Below are positions 53,539-63,045 of a stretch of 64,000 nt of DNA, piece after piece; within the stretch, counting starts at the first letter, position 1; every line of letters begins with the position of its first letter. The DNA comes from Bullifex porci (GTDB lineage Bacteria; Spirochaetota; Spirochaetia; Sphaerochaetales; Sphaerochaetaceae): the NCBI RefSeq assembly GCF_009695635.1, contig NZ_VUNN01000003.1:124001-188000 (forward strand), read 5' to 3'. The notes beneath the pieces were generated by a model that did not search any database, was not told the DNA's origin, and worked only from the letters and a program-made list of their open reading frames with translations. The translations under genes and the position numbers were made by a program.

Positions 53539-54516
53539 TTACCTATTAACTCCTAATTTAGGATAAAGTAACAAGCTTCCTTGTGTAATATTATTGTTTT
53601 CCATGTATTTTTCAAGGTTTTCTATTAAATCGCGCTTATCAGGGTATTCAATTGGGTAAACTAAGCGTGCTCTAGGTGTCTCTGTTAGTAATCTAAATAC
53701 AATAATATCTCTATTTAAACGAGCAATTATAAAAGCAAGTAAGGCTATATGTCTCTTATAGCTCATAGTTGAAAAGCACCCACTATTAATATAGCTTCTC
53801 TCAAGTACTGTATTATGAGTTATGTGGATGTTATGTATCTTTATTCCATCACAAGCTGTATCATTTATTATTCTTACACTATCCTCAATATCCTTAAGGC
53901 TATCATAGCTTGGCATCAATAAAAGATGAGCAGTTACCTTCAAGCCGTAGGATTTAACTCTATTTACAGCAGCTATAAAGCATTTAGAGTCGTGACCACG
54001 ATTAATTTTCTTTAGAGTTTTATCATTTCCACTTTGTAATCCAATTTCAACCCAAACCTCTCTATCCTTAGTTTGGTAGCTACTTAAAAGCTTACAAATC
54101 TCATCACTTAGTAAATCAGGTCTTGTAGAAACAATTAGCTCCTTAAAATCATATAGGGAGAGTGCATAGTCATAAACCTTTTTTAGGTTTTCTATGCTAT
54201 CAAAGGTATTTGAAAAGGATTGAAAATATAAAGCCGCATATTCTGCTTTATATCTACGCTTAATAAACTCTAATCCTCTTTTAATTTGGTTATCTATTGA
54301 GTCTATACGGGCTTTTAGTAAATCCTTTTTTAATTCATACCCCTTTTCTTCACCTCTTTGGTAAACAGCTACAGAGCCACTTCCATCGCAGTAGGTGCAC
54401 CCACCAGAACCATTTTTACATCTATTTGGACAGCTAAAGCCACCATCTACACCTATTCTATAGAGCTTTTTTGAATAACGACGATTTAAATACTCAGAGT
54501 ATGTATTCCATCTCAT
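53539..54516 (-). CDS. Radical SAM protein, YhcC/TIGR01212-like
   Basis: 325 aa. Cluster motif FSCPNRCKNGSGGCTYCD (C-x-x-x-C... with CxxC at its end) is the atypical motif of the YhcC/TIGR01212 family. Further AALYFQSFSNTFDS, EIGLQSGNDKTLKKINRGHD and DGIKIHNIHITHNT. Substrate unknown. Overlaps the patatin stop (ATGA). Confidence 0.88.
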   Translation of the reverse strand: MRWNTYSEYLNRRYSKKLYRIGVDGGFSCPNRCKNGSGGCTYCDGSGSVAVYQRGEEKGYELKKDLLKARIDSIDNQIKRGLEFIKRRYKAEYAALYFQSFSNTFDSIENLKKVYDYALSLYDFKELIVSTRPDLLSDEICKLLSSYQTKDREVWVEIGLQSGNDKTLKKINRGHDSKCFIAAVNRVKSYGLKVTAHLLLMPSYDSLKDIEDSVRIINDTACDGIKIHNIHITHNTVLERSYINSGCFSTMSYKRHIALLAFIIARLNRDIIVFRLLTETPRARLVYPIEYPDKRDLIENLEKYMENNNITQGSLLLYPKLGVNR

Positions 54517-56570
54517 CTAACATACATTCCTATAGATAGCTTCTTATCATTTGATAAAGCCGCAATAAATGAAACATCGATAGTATCTAAAAGCTTTATA
54601 TCAAGTGAAAGCTTAGGGCCAACTACAATATCAGATAAAGCAGCAAAAGGTATTAAGGATGTAGTGTTTCCACAGTCATTAAGGTCAAAGAAGCATCCAA
54701 TACTTAAATTCCAATATTTATTTGTAAATAGCTTATATGATAGCTCTGCACTAAGGCGGTCCTTAGCTAGAGTTGAGAATAAATCAACATCATACGATGA
54801 TGCTAAGCTCTCATTACCTCTAATTGCTCTAAGCTTAAATGAAAGTATGAATCTATCAAGATTAAGAGCTGTATCGGCCTTCATTTCATAGCAAAGATTT
54901 CCATTAAAGCCTGCTTGGAGCAATAAATCTATACTATGAATATTAGAGCGTGAGCTATATGAAATTCCTGAGCCGAAATACCAAATAGAAGGTGTAGATG
55001 AGAAGAGATCTATTTTAGTAAGCTCACCCTTAAGAGTTATATCAAGTCGCTCTTTATTAGTAAAATTAGATGTAAAGGTAGTTAATAGAGATATGCTTCC
55101 ACCTTGACTTGGCTTATGGTTTTTAACACTAATTAATGAATCCTTAGCATATGCTCCAAAGCCACCCTCAAGTGCAAATGATAGGTCAAGCATTTTATCT
55201 AAGGGATATGAATATTCAAAGGCTAAAAGATTAATACTTCCAATTCTTATTTTTCCAGTAAGCTTACTTCCTTTTATGTAATATGAGGAGGTTAAAGTAA
55301 CACCTGGATCAAAAAAAAGATAATCATTTCTAAAGGAGAAATCTGCTGACAGGCCTATAGTAGCATTTAAAATTCTCTCCTCATAGCGCTTAACATCGAT
55401 AGCTAAAATGCCATCAGCTACATTATAGCTAATACTCTTAAAGTTCTCTCTCTGCTTTAGCTTAAATAAAACCGTTGAAAGCTCTGCTATATAAGCTTCA
55501 TCAAATACTCTCTCTTTAAATGGTATAAATAGCTTTTCATATTTCTTTAAGAGAGTAGGTAATTGAATTTCATCGATATATAAATATGGTCTTTCATCGT
55601 AGGCTAGAGGCTTTTCTAGTGGTAAATAACCCTTTAATTCTTCCTCTATTTGGTCAAATAAGGCTTTATTTTCACTAACAAAGGCTTCTCCTACATGGAG
55701 TATTTCATCAACAGAGGTAAAATCAATTACAGAGATATCACCTGTATCAGGAATCATTAAATAATCTGAAAGCTGGTGCTCTGAGCGAACACTACCCATA
55801 GATATTAAAATAATTAACTGCTTTGCGACTCCTGATAGTGTCTCTAAATAGTAAGGCTCAGTAGCATTTGCTCTTACACTATCATTTACATCTATAGCTA
55901 TTATGATGTCAGCACCCATCTCTCTTGCGATTGAGGCTGGTAGGTTATCTGCTAAGCCACCATCGACAACATATCGGCCATCCTTTAGCTGATTTGGTGA
56001 AAAAACTAATGGTAGAGACATTGAAGAGCGTAAAGAATCATAGAGATTAGTAGAAAATACTATAGCCTCTCCCGTTACAAAATCTGTACCTACACAACGA
56101 AATGGAATAGATAGGTCATCAAAGCTTTTGATATCTAATACCTTTGAAAGCTTTCTTTTTATTAATGCTTCTACCTTAGAATCATCTAAGAGAGAGTTAT
56201 TTAACCCTATTCCATGGTCACTAATACTTAATGAGATTAGAGAGCGATCATAATTAGAATATGGTCTATCAAGATTTTGCTCCTCAATTTGGAGATTAAA
56301 TATTATATCTGATAAATCCTCTTGCTTGACAATTTCTTCAATCTCGAGCGCACTGTAGCCCGAAGAGTACAATCCTCCAATCAAGGCTCCTATGCTTGTT
56401 CCAGTAACAATATCTGGATATATTCCTCTACTTTCAAGCTCCTTAATTATAGGAATTTGACTAATACCTCTTGCACCACCACCTGAAAGTACTAAAGCCA
56501 CCTTGGGTCTTGCTGCAAATACCATTAGAGGTGTTAATAATATTAATACAAGAGATATTAGTTTTCTCAC
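54513..56570 (-). CDS. Patatin-like phospholipase with POTRA and outer-membrane barrel (type Vd)
   Basis: 685 aa. Signal peptide (~1-20), patatin domain (~22-310): oxyanion LSGGGARG, nucleophile GTSIGA (Ser59), VDGGLADNLPA (Asp). A POTRA-like stretch (~330-405) follows, then ~280 residues of alternating amphipathic strands resembling a bacterial surface antigen barrel, ending LSIGMYVR. This is the PlpD-type architecture; it lacks a terminal Phe. Lipolytic activity is predicted. Confidence 0.87.
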   Translation of the reverse strand: MRKLISLVLILLTPLMVFAARPKVALVLSGGGARGISQIPIIKELESRGIYPDIVTGTSIGALIGGLYSSGYSALEIEEIVKQEDLSDIIFNLQIEEQNLDRPYSNYDRSLISLSISDHGIGLNNSLLDDSKVEALIKRKLSKVLDIKSFDDLSIPFRCVGTDFVTGEAIVFSTNLYDSLRSSMSLPLVFSPNQLKDGRYVVDGGLADNLPASIAREMGADIIIAIDVNDSVRANATEPYYLETLSGVAKQLIILISMGSVRSEHQLSDYLMIPDTGDISVIDFTSVDEILHVGEAFVSENKALFDQIEEELKGYLPLEKPLAYDERPYLYIDEIQLPTLLKKYEKLFIPFKERVFDEAYIAELSTVLFKLKQRENFKSISYNVADGILAIDVKRYEERILNATIGLSADFSFRNDYLFFDPGVTLTSSYYIKGSKLTGKIRIGSINLLAFEYSYPLDKMLDLSFALEGGFGAYAKDSLISVKNHKPSQGGSISLLTTFTSNFTNKERLDITLKGELTKIDLFSSTPSIWYFGSGISYSSRSNIHSIDLLLQAGFNGNLCYEMKADTALNLDRFILSFKLRAIRGNESLASSYDVDLFSTLAKDRLSAELSYKLFTNKYWNLSIGCFFDLNDCGNTTSLIPFAALSDIVVGPKLSLDIKLLDTIDVSFIAALSNDKKLSIGMYVR

Positions 56571-57496
56571 GAGAGTTTTGCTCCAATAATGTCTCTATTT
56601 CCATTGACGAAGTCAGCTGCTGATAGCTCCTTCTTTGTTGGACGCTGCAGACGATTAAAATATAAGTATCCATCCTTAAAGGCAACCTTAAGGCCCTTAT
56701 TTTTATCTAAGCCAACAACAGTTCCAGCCTCTTCACTTGGCTCCTCTTGAGAGAGTGTAAAGATACTATCTGAAACTCCACAAAGATAAAGCGGCTCACC
56801 CTTAAAAAGAAAATATGCCTTTGGCCATGGATAATATGCTCTAACCTTAGCATGAATAGCTTTAAAATCATCCTCAAGAGTAAGTCTTGCTTCCTCCTTA
56901 GCTGTGAGGTAGGACCAAGATACTTCTCCCTCCTGCTTAAGGCTTTTGTAGCTATCTAAATTTGTAAATAGCTCTTTTGCAAGCTCAGAAGCTACCTTTG
57001 ACACCTCTACAGATAGACTCTCCTCTGTTTCATCGCCCTTTAATGCAAAGCGGCAGGAGGTGTAGATATCACCCTCATCACACTTTAAAGCAATTTCTTG
57101 AATAGATATTCCACACTCTCTATCTTGGTGTAAAATAGTCTCCTTAATTGGAGCACACCCTCTATATTTTGGTAATAGAGATGGATGGATATTAAAGGTT
57201 TTAGAAAAGAGTGCTAAGAACTTAGGTCCAAAGATTTTTCCATAGCAAAATGAAACAAGAGTATCACAGGAGAGTGTAGAAACATCTCTTCTTGCGTCTA
57301 GACCAAGATGCTCAGGAGTAAATACAGTAAGTCCTAGCTCTAGAGCTCTCTTTTTTATTGGAGTAGGAATTAAATCCTTTCCTCTCTTTCCTCTCTTATC
57401 AGGTGCTGTTAATACACCACCTAGAAGGCCTAAGGAATTTAGAGTCTCTAAGGTTGGAATTGCTATATCACCTGTTGCTGCAAAAAGGATTCTCAC
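56567..57496 (-). CDS. fmt: Methionyl-tRNA formyltransferase
   Basis: Formylates initiator Met-tRNA. 309 aa; VSFCYGKIFGPK, HPSLLPKYRGCAPIKETILH (catalytic Asn/His region) and the C-terminal tRNA-binding domain with YPWPKAYFLFKG. Overlaps def at its start and the patatin gene at its stop (ATGA each). Confidence 0.93.
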   Translation of the reverse strand: MRILFAATGDIAIPTLETLNSLGLLGGVLTAPDKRGKRGKDLIPTPIKKRALELGLTVFTPEHLGLDARRDVSTLSCDTLVSFCYGKIFGPKFLALFSKTFNIHPSLLPKYRGCAPIKETILHQDRECGISIQEIALKCDEGDIYTSCRFALKGDETEESLSVEVSKVASELAKELFTNLDSYKSLKQEGEVSWSYLTAKEEARLTLEDDFKAIHAKVRAYYPWPKAYFLFKGEPLYLCGVSDSIFTLSQEEPSEEAGTVVGLDKNKGLKVAFKDGYLYFNRLQRPTKKELSAADFVNGNRDIIGAKLS

Positions 57497-57999
57497 CTCT
57501 TTCCTCTCTTTTTAGTTTTATTCTTTCTTTCATATACCTTAACCATCATTTCTCTATCCTCATCGCTGAGTCTATCGATAAAGAGACGACAATTAAGATG
57601 ATCATTTTCATGCTGAATAACTCGAGCAAGTAAGCCACTAGCCTTTATTGTAAAGGCCTTACCATTAACATCCTGAGCCTGAATAGTTACTCCAAGAGGT
57701 CTAATTACATTGTGGTATACTCCAGGAAGTGATAAGCACCCTTCCTCATATGGACCTTCCTCTACACTAGTTTCAATTATTTCAGGGTTAATAAAGGCAA
57801 TTCTATTGCCCTTTCTATCATCAACGACAAAAAGCTTTTGACTTACACCAACCTGTGGAGCTGCAAGACCAACTCCATCGGCCTCATCCATGGTCTCAAA
57901 CATTGCATCAACTAAAAGCTTTAATGCACTATCAAATTTTGTTACTCTTTGAGTAGGTGTATATAATACATCCTCTCCTAATTTATAAATATCAAGCAT
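57493..57999 (-). CDS. def: Peptide deformylase
   Basis: Removes N-formyl from nascent proteins. 168 aa; motif 1 GVGLAAPQVG, motif 2 EEGCLSLPG, motif 3 IQHENDHLNC (HExxH metal site). Pairs with fmt. No Shine-Dalgarno; a TTGACC/TATATT promoter ends 7 nt before the ATG, so it is probably leaderless. Confidence 0.94.
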   Translation of the reverse strand: MLDIYKLGEDVLYTPTQRVTKFDSALKLLVDAMFETMDEADGVGLAAPQVGVSQKLFVVDDRKGNRIAFINPEIIETSVEEGPYEEGCLSLPGVYHNVIRPLGVTIQAQDVNGKAFTIKASGLLARVIQHENDHLNCRLFIDRLSDEDREMMVKVYERKNKTKKRGKR

Positions 58000-58006
58000 A
58001 ATAGAA

Positions 58007-58036
58007 AATATAATAAAGATGAGCCTTGTGGGTCAA
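58007..58036 (-). promoter_or_regulatory. Leaderless promoter of the def-fmt operon
   Basis: Minus strand TTGACC (58036-58031), 18-nt spacer, TATATT (58012-58007), 7 nt to the def ATG; immediately after the priA stop. Confidence 0.6.
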
Positions 58037-58044
58037 CCAAATGG

Positions 58045-59997
58045 CTATAGTAAACTCAGTGGATCAACATCAATCTCGATATATATATTACTTGGAGTGT
58101 GGTAGCGCTCAAGAGATACCTTCACGATAGTATTTAGATGTATAAAATTCTCTCCGGAGAGTAAGATTTGATAGCGGAAATTACTAGCCTTTTTATATAT
58201 TATGCAAGGATTCTTACCTATCACATAGACATCACTATATCCAGATTTACTAATTACTCTTTCAAGTAAAAGATATAATTCATCGCTAGCTTTTCTTACA
58301 CTATCCTCATTTCTGCTTCTTAATGTTAATGCAACAAGCCTTGTAAATGGAGGAAAGCCTAAGCTTTTTCTAATTTCAAGCTCATTTTCGTAAAACTCAG
58401 CTACCTTTTGGTCTCTAACTGCCTTAATAGCATTATCGTCAACTCTATAGGTTTGTATTACTACTCTACCGTCATCACGATAGCGCCCAGCTCTTCCCTT
58501 AACCTGCTCAAGAAGTGAAAAGGTCCTTTCCTCAGATCTAAAATCAGGAACCGATAGTGTGCTGTCAGCAAGTATTACACCAACTAATCTAAGTCGAGGG
58601 AAGTTTAAGCCCTTAGCAACCATTTGAGTTCCAAGGAGTATATCTATTTCTCCCTTCTTAAAATCCTCAATAGTTTTTTTAACCTTCTCTTTATCACCTG
58701 AGGCAACATCTGTATCTAATCTTGCAATTCTTGCAGATGGAAATAGCTTACCTGCCTCCTCCTCTACTCTTTCAGTTCCAAAGCCAGCTACACTCATATC
58801 ATGTGAGCCACACTTTGAGCAGTGGCTTACTAGAGGTGTTGAGTATCCACAGTAGTGACATACCATACGTTCACTACTCTTATGGTAGGTAAGAGCTATA
58901 GAGCAGTTAGGACACTCCTCTACATGGCCACAGGAGTTACAATGATAGTAATTTGTGTATCCTCTTCTATTTAAAAATAAAATTACACCGGCTCTATCAT
59001 GTAAGGCACTTCGAATTTCCTCCTCAAGCTCCTTTGAAATTGTCCTGCTCTCCTTGAGCATGTTAACAATTTTAACCTTCGCTTCAGCACCACCTGCAAC
59101 CTTAGTTTTTAAATCGAGTCTCTTCATCGCACCCTTTTTCATAGAGAGGTATGCCTCTAAGGAAGGTGTTGCAGAACCCATTACTAGAGTTGAATGCATA
59201 TTCACAGCTCTCTTTTGGGCAACCTGTCTTGCATGGTAGCGTGGAGTTTGTCCACTTTTGTAGGAGTTTTCATGCTCCTCATCGATTATAATAAGACCAA
59301 CATCCTTAAAGGGTGCAAATACAGCAGAACGAGCCCCAATAGCGATATCGGCTTCACCATTAATTATTTTGTGCCAGTGCTTTAGTCTTTGAGAAGGTGT
59401 TAATGCTGAGTGCAATAGTGCAACTCTATTTGAAAACCTTAGAGAGATATCACTTAATAGCTGGTGAGTTAAGGTAATTTCAGGAACTAAATATATTACC
59501 TTACGTCCCTGCCTTATTACCTCCTCTGCAGCTCTTAAATATACCTCACTCTTTCCAGAGCCCGTTACTCCATAGAGATAGAAGGTCTCTCCAGGATTAT
59601 TATTTATCTCATCAAGAGCACTTTGCTGCTCCTCTGATAGCATTTTAATTGGAGTAAATGACTCCTCAGCTGAAAATAGAGCACTCTCACTCTCTCTCCT
59701 TCCAGATGGGATCATCATACTTAATATTTGTCCAACAGATGCAATGTAGACTTTACTCATCCACTTTGCAGTGTCTAATAGCTCAGAGGTAAATATTGGC
59801 GTTTTATCAACACTCTTAATAATTTCCTTTATTTCGAAATCTGTTTCCTGGTCCTCTTTAACATTTACTACAAAGCCAGTAAGCTTTCGCTTTCCAAAGG
59901 GTACAGAGACTCGACAGCCAAACTGTGTTTCACCCTCTTTAAAGCGATAGGTGTATGTTTGGTTTAAAGGAAGAGGAAGATATACCTCGGCTAGCAT
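58045..59997 (-). CDS. priA: Primosomal helicase PriA
   Basis: Replication-restart helicase. 650 aa; Walker A LYGVTGSGKSEVYLR, DEEH box IIIDEEHENSYK, zinc-binding CNSCGHVEECPNC, CHYCG and CSKCG, then QVKGRAGR. Overlaps the UDG-like gene by 7 nt. Confidence 0.94.
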   Translation of the reverse strand: MLAEVYLPLPLNQTYTYRFKEGETQFGCRVSVPFGKRKLTGFVVNVKEDQETDFEIKEIIKSVDKTPIFTSELLDTAKWMSKVYIASVGQILSMMIPSGRRESESALFSAEESFTPIKMLSEEQQSALDEINNNPGETFYLYGVTGSGKSEVYLRAAEEVIRQGRKVIYLVPEITLTHQLLSDISLRFSNRVALLHSALTPSQRLKHWHKIINGEADIAIGARSAVFAPFKDVGLIIIDEEHENSYKSGQTPRYHARQVAQKRAVNMHSTLVMGSATPSLEAYLSMKKGAMKRLDLKTKVAGGAEAKVKIVNMLKESRTISKELEEEIRSALHDRAGVILFLNRRGYTNYYHCNSCGHVEECPNCSIALTYHKSSERMVCHYCGYSTPLVSHCSKCGSHDMSVAGFGTERVEEEAGKLFPSARIARLDTDVASGDKEKVKKTIEDFKKGEIDILLGTQMVAKGLNFPRLRLVGVILADSTLSVPDFRSEERTFSLLEQVKGRAGRYRDDGRVVIQTYRVDDNAIKAVRDQKVAEFYENELEIRKSLGFPPFTRLVALTLRSRNEDSVRKASDELYLLLERVISKSGYSDVYVIGKNPCIIYKKASNFRYQILLSGENFIHLNTIVKVSLERYHTPSNIYIEIDVDPLSLL

Positions 59998-60659
59998 CTT
60001 CGCTCCTTAATTCCAGCATAGAATGCAACCTTCTTTAAATCATTCCAAATTAAATTCTTTAGTCTTGGATCCTTTTGGACCTGTGATGGAGAATATGATA
60101 CAACAGCAACGCTATCGCCAAAGGATAGAACCTGTTCTCTTGCCTTTTCTATAGAATCATATCCTAAAATTTGAGCTCCAAGGGGACCTAAGAAGAATAC
60201 AACCTTAGGCTTTAGTACCTCTACCTGCTTTTTTAAGATGTTGATACAATCTGAATTAACCTCATTACAGGAGCCTGGACACTTTATAATACTAGTTAGG
60301 TGACACTCCTGACTCTTATCCAGCTTAATAGCATTTGACCAAGTGTTTAGCATAACACCCTCATCAGGGGACACCATTGCACCTGTATCTAAGGTTTTAT
60401 CAACTACAAATAGTACCAGAGGGTGCTGTGAGCCTCTACCAACTAGGCACCTATGGTCTCTGCACATCCAGTTATCACAGGAGTGACAATTTAGATACAT
60501 ATCTCTTAGAGAGAGCTTTTTTGTCTCAGTTTTTTCTTCTACCTTTTGCTCAACACTGTAAGAAACAAAGGGAGTATCCTCTCCTAAGTAATCTTTATTT
60601 ATAACTCTTATTGCATCATCGAGGAGTGATAATAAATACTCTGTTCCACTATCCTGCAT
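59991..60659 (-). CDS. Uracil-DNA glycosylase-like Fe-S protein (divergent)
   Basis: 222 aa of the family 4/5 UDG superfamily. Cys58, Cys61, Cys66, Cys71 (CHSCDNWMCRDHRC), the SIIKCPGSCNEV segment and the core LKPKVVFFLGPLGAQIL are conserved. The catalytic sites are altered: motif 1 (GEAPG-type) reads FVVDKTLDTGAM and motif 2 (HPS-type) reads VSYSPSQV. Activity is doubtful. Sits between priA and truA. Confidence 0.72.
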   Translation of the reverse strand: MQDSGTEYLLSLLDDAIRVINKDYLGEDTPFVSYSVEQKVEEKTETKKLSLRDMYLNCHSCDNWMCRDHRCLVGRGSQHPLVLFVVDKTLDTGAMVSPDEGVMLNTWSNAIKLDKSQECHLTSIIKCPGSCNEVNSDCINILKKQVEVLKPKVVFFLGPLGAQILGYDSIEKAREQVLSFGDSVAVVSYSPSQVQKDPRLKNLIWNDLKKVAFYAGIKERRC

Positions 60660-60661
60660 AT

Positions 60662-61498
60662 TTACTCCTCCTCAAACCATGCGTATTCTGCTTCATCATA
60701 GCATATTCTTGCTAAATATAATCCCTCAGGTGGTGCTGTTCTTAGAGCTTTAGAGCGAAGCTTACTCTCTAATCTTTCTTTAAATTCTTCCTCTGACTCA
60801 CCTAAGAGCCCAGCTTCAATCATTGTTCCAACCATTGATCTTACTTGGTGATATAAAAAGGCATTACCTACAACCTTATAGCAATATACACATTGATTAA
60901 AGCGATCGGTCTCCTTACTCCATATAGACTCATATATATCACGATATTTTGAGGGTGAGATATCACGAGCCGAAGAAAAGGTTGTGAAATCATGGGTACC
61001 TTGGAGGATAGCTGCATACCTATTTAAGATAGCTATATCTGGAAGCCTCTTAAAAAGACCTACATATTTTTCATCAAATGGTAGAGAGGAGTTCATTTCC
61101 TTAGCAAAGTATCTATATTCTCTAGCCATAGTTGTAAATCTTGCATGGAAGGAACCATCAACCTCCTCACTACTTAATACTTTTATAGTCTTTGGAAGCT
61201 TTGTATTTAATGCAAGCTTAAACCTTTCTGCAGGTATTGTTGAGCTTTTTGGAATATCAAAGTGACATACCTGACCAAGTGCGTGCACACCACTATCGGT
61301 ACGGCCTGAGCCTTGAACAGTTACAGCTAGCTTCATATCCTTTAACGCATTTTCTATACTCTCTTGAACACTCTCTCCATTATCCTGCCTCTGAAAGCCA
61401 TGGAATGCAGAGCCATCATAGCTAACTGTAATCTTAATTCTTCTAAGGTTATCAGCTAATGGTTCTAGGGCCGGTCTTCTCCAATCCTTTCTACTCAT
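60662..61498 (-). CDS. truA: tRNA pseudouridine synthase A
   Basis: Modifies U38-40 of tRNA. 278 aa; FHGFQRQDNGESVQESIE, catalytic Asp in GSGRTDSGVHALGQ, and VVGNAFLYHQVRSMVG. Stop lies 2 nt before the UDG-like start. Start overlaps acpS (ATGA). Confidence 0.94.
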   Translation of the reverse strand: MSRKDWRRPALEPLADNLRRIKITVSYDGSAFHGFQRQDNGESVQESIENALKDMKLAVTVQGSGRTDSGVHALGQVCHFDIPKSSTIPAERFKLALNTKLPKTIKVLSSEEVDGSFHARFTTMAREYRYFAKEMNSSLPFDEKYVGLFKRLPDIAILNRYAAILQGTHDFTTFSSARDISPSKYRDIYESIWSKETDRFNQCVYCYKVVGNAFLYHQVRSMVGTMIEAGLLGESEEEFKERLESKLRSKALRTAPPEGLYLARICYDEAEYAWFEEE

Positions 61499-61836
61499 GA
61501 TATTACCACCATAGCAACTGAATACTCTTTTTCATGAGAAATTGAAAGTGAGACCTCTCTAGAACCTATCATATCTAAAATATCCTTTGTTAATACAAGG
61601 TATGGTTGGTTATTACTATTTTTTCTAACCTCAATACATTTAGGTGTAATATTTTTTATAAAACCAGTCCCAAGTGCTTTCACAAAAGCCTCCTTAGAGG
61701 CAAAGCGTGAAGCGTAATATTCACTTTTACCATTACTATTTTCAATCTCATAGTCGGTAAAAAGGTGGTCCCTAAGTCTATCAGATATGTTATCAAAGCG
61801 AGAGTTTTTAACTATATCTATGCCAGTAGAAAGCAT
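61495..61836 (-). CDS. acpS: Holo-[acyl-carrier-protein] synthase
   Basis: Transfers phosphopantetheine to ACP. 113 aa; GIDIVKNSRFD (metal Asp), RFASKEAFVKALGTG and VSLSISHEKEYSVAMVV. One base shared with the YbbR gene. Confidence 0.93.
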   Translation of the reverse strand: MLSTGIDIVKNSRFDNISDRLRDHLFTDYEIENSNGKSEYYASRFASKEAFVKALGTGFIKNITPKCIEVRKNSNNQPYLVLTKDILDMIGSREVSLSISHEKEYSVAMVVIS

Positions 61837-62240
61837 TAAGGCTCCCTAAATAGGATTCTTACAGAATCAGGATTTGCACGAACACTTAAGGATGCATCTA
61901 AAAAGGCATCACTATTATAAATTACCTTTACAGGAACTCTAGCAATACCCGCTTCATCTACACTTGAAAAGTCTGCTTCAGCAGATATAGATGTTGCATC
62001 AACAAGATATATTAATTCATCATTTCCACTTATTACTATCTCAGTCTTTGATGGAACTAAGGACTCTGGTACTACTACCTCCTGTGAAGGCAAGGTAACA
62101 GAGAGAGGTATTGTAATTACTCTATCTGTCATATTTAAATAATTTACAACTGCAAATATTAAAAATGCTAAAACTAATGATAGAACCCTTGGAACCCATG
62201 CTGAGAGGAAGGAATTGAAGCCTTTATTTCCTTGTTTCAT
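61836..62240 (-). CDS. YbbR-domain (CdaR-like) protein, short
   Basis: 134 aa. One N-terminal membrane segment (VLSLVLAFLIFAVVNYL) and one YbbR-like domain, whereas Bacillus CdaR has several. In other bacteria it regulates CdaA, next to which it lies (17-nt overlap). Confidence 0.82.
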   Translation of the reverse strand: MKQGNKGFNSFLSAWVPRVLSLVLAFLIFAVVNYLNMTDRVITIPLSVTLPSQEVVVPESLVPSKTEIVISGNDELIYLVDATSISAEADFSSVDEAGIARVPVKVIYNSDAFLDASLSVRANPDSVRILFREP

Positions 62241-63042
62241 CTTCTTCCTCCTTTACATCCATTGGTGATACATCATGGTAGCTCATAAGAGCTAATACAA
62301 CTCTTTTTATTGTTTCTCTATCGAGGTCATAATAAATATTTGCATTATAAGCAAGGGACATTGCACCATTTTCCTCTGATACAATAATAATAACAGCATC
62401 TGAGTCCTCTGCTAAGCCTAAGGCAGCTCGGTGTCTTGTTCCATAGCTTGCATTAATTCCTGTTTGTGCTGAAAGCGGTAAATAGCAGGAAGCTGCTACA
62501 ATCTTACCACCCTGAACAACTAAGGCACCATCGTGTAAGGGTGTATCATGGTCAAAAATAGTACAAATTAATGATGATGATAAATCTGCATTAAGCTTTG
62601 TACCTGAATCAATGACACTCTTTATATCTGTGTGTCTTGGGAAGATTATCAAAGCACCTCTTTTTACCTGTACTAGATTTTCACAAGCATTTAAAATTGT
62701 ATCAATTTGTTCTACTGTTGTTTGAGATCCAATTCTAAATAACCTTGCTCTACCAGAGAACAGGGTTGTAAATGCTCTTCTAAACTCTGGATGGTAAATA
62801 ATACAGAAGAACATTAACAGTGGGAGTGTGATCTTCTTATATAAATATAAAAGAAAATCAAATTGCAAAATATAACATACACAGAAGAATAGTGCATAAG
62901 AGAGCATTATAAATACTAGCTGTGTAATTTTTGTTGAAGAAATAGCCACATACAGCTTATAAAGTACCCAAGCAAGGATTAAGATTTGTATGAAATCCTT
63001 TGCATAAGTAATAAAGTATGCGGAACCACCTAAACTAAACAT
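62224..63042 (-). CDS. cdaA: Diadenylate cyclase CdaA
   Basis: Makes cyclic di-AMP. 272 aa: three membrane segments (~1-90), then the DAC domain with DTPLHDGALVVQGG (DGA motif) and GTRHRAALGLAEDS (RHR motif). Expected roles are potassium and cell-wall homeostasis. Three nt after the glpK stop. Confidence 0.92.
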   Translation of the reverse strand: MFSLGGSAYFITYAKDFIQILILAWVLYKLYVAISSTKITQLVFIMLSYALFFCVCYILQFDFLLYLYKKITLPLLMFFCIIYHPEFRRAFTTLFSGRARLFRIGSQTTVEQIDTILNACENLVQVKRGALIIFPRHTDIKSVIDSGTKLNADLSSSLICTIFDHDTPLHDGALVVQGGKIVAASCYLPLSAQTGINASYGTRHRAALGLAEDSDAVIIIVSEENGAMSLAYNANIYYDLDRETIKRVVLALMSYHDVSPMDVKEEEDETRK

Positions 63043-63045
63043 ATA

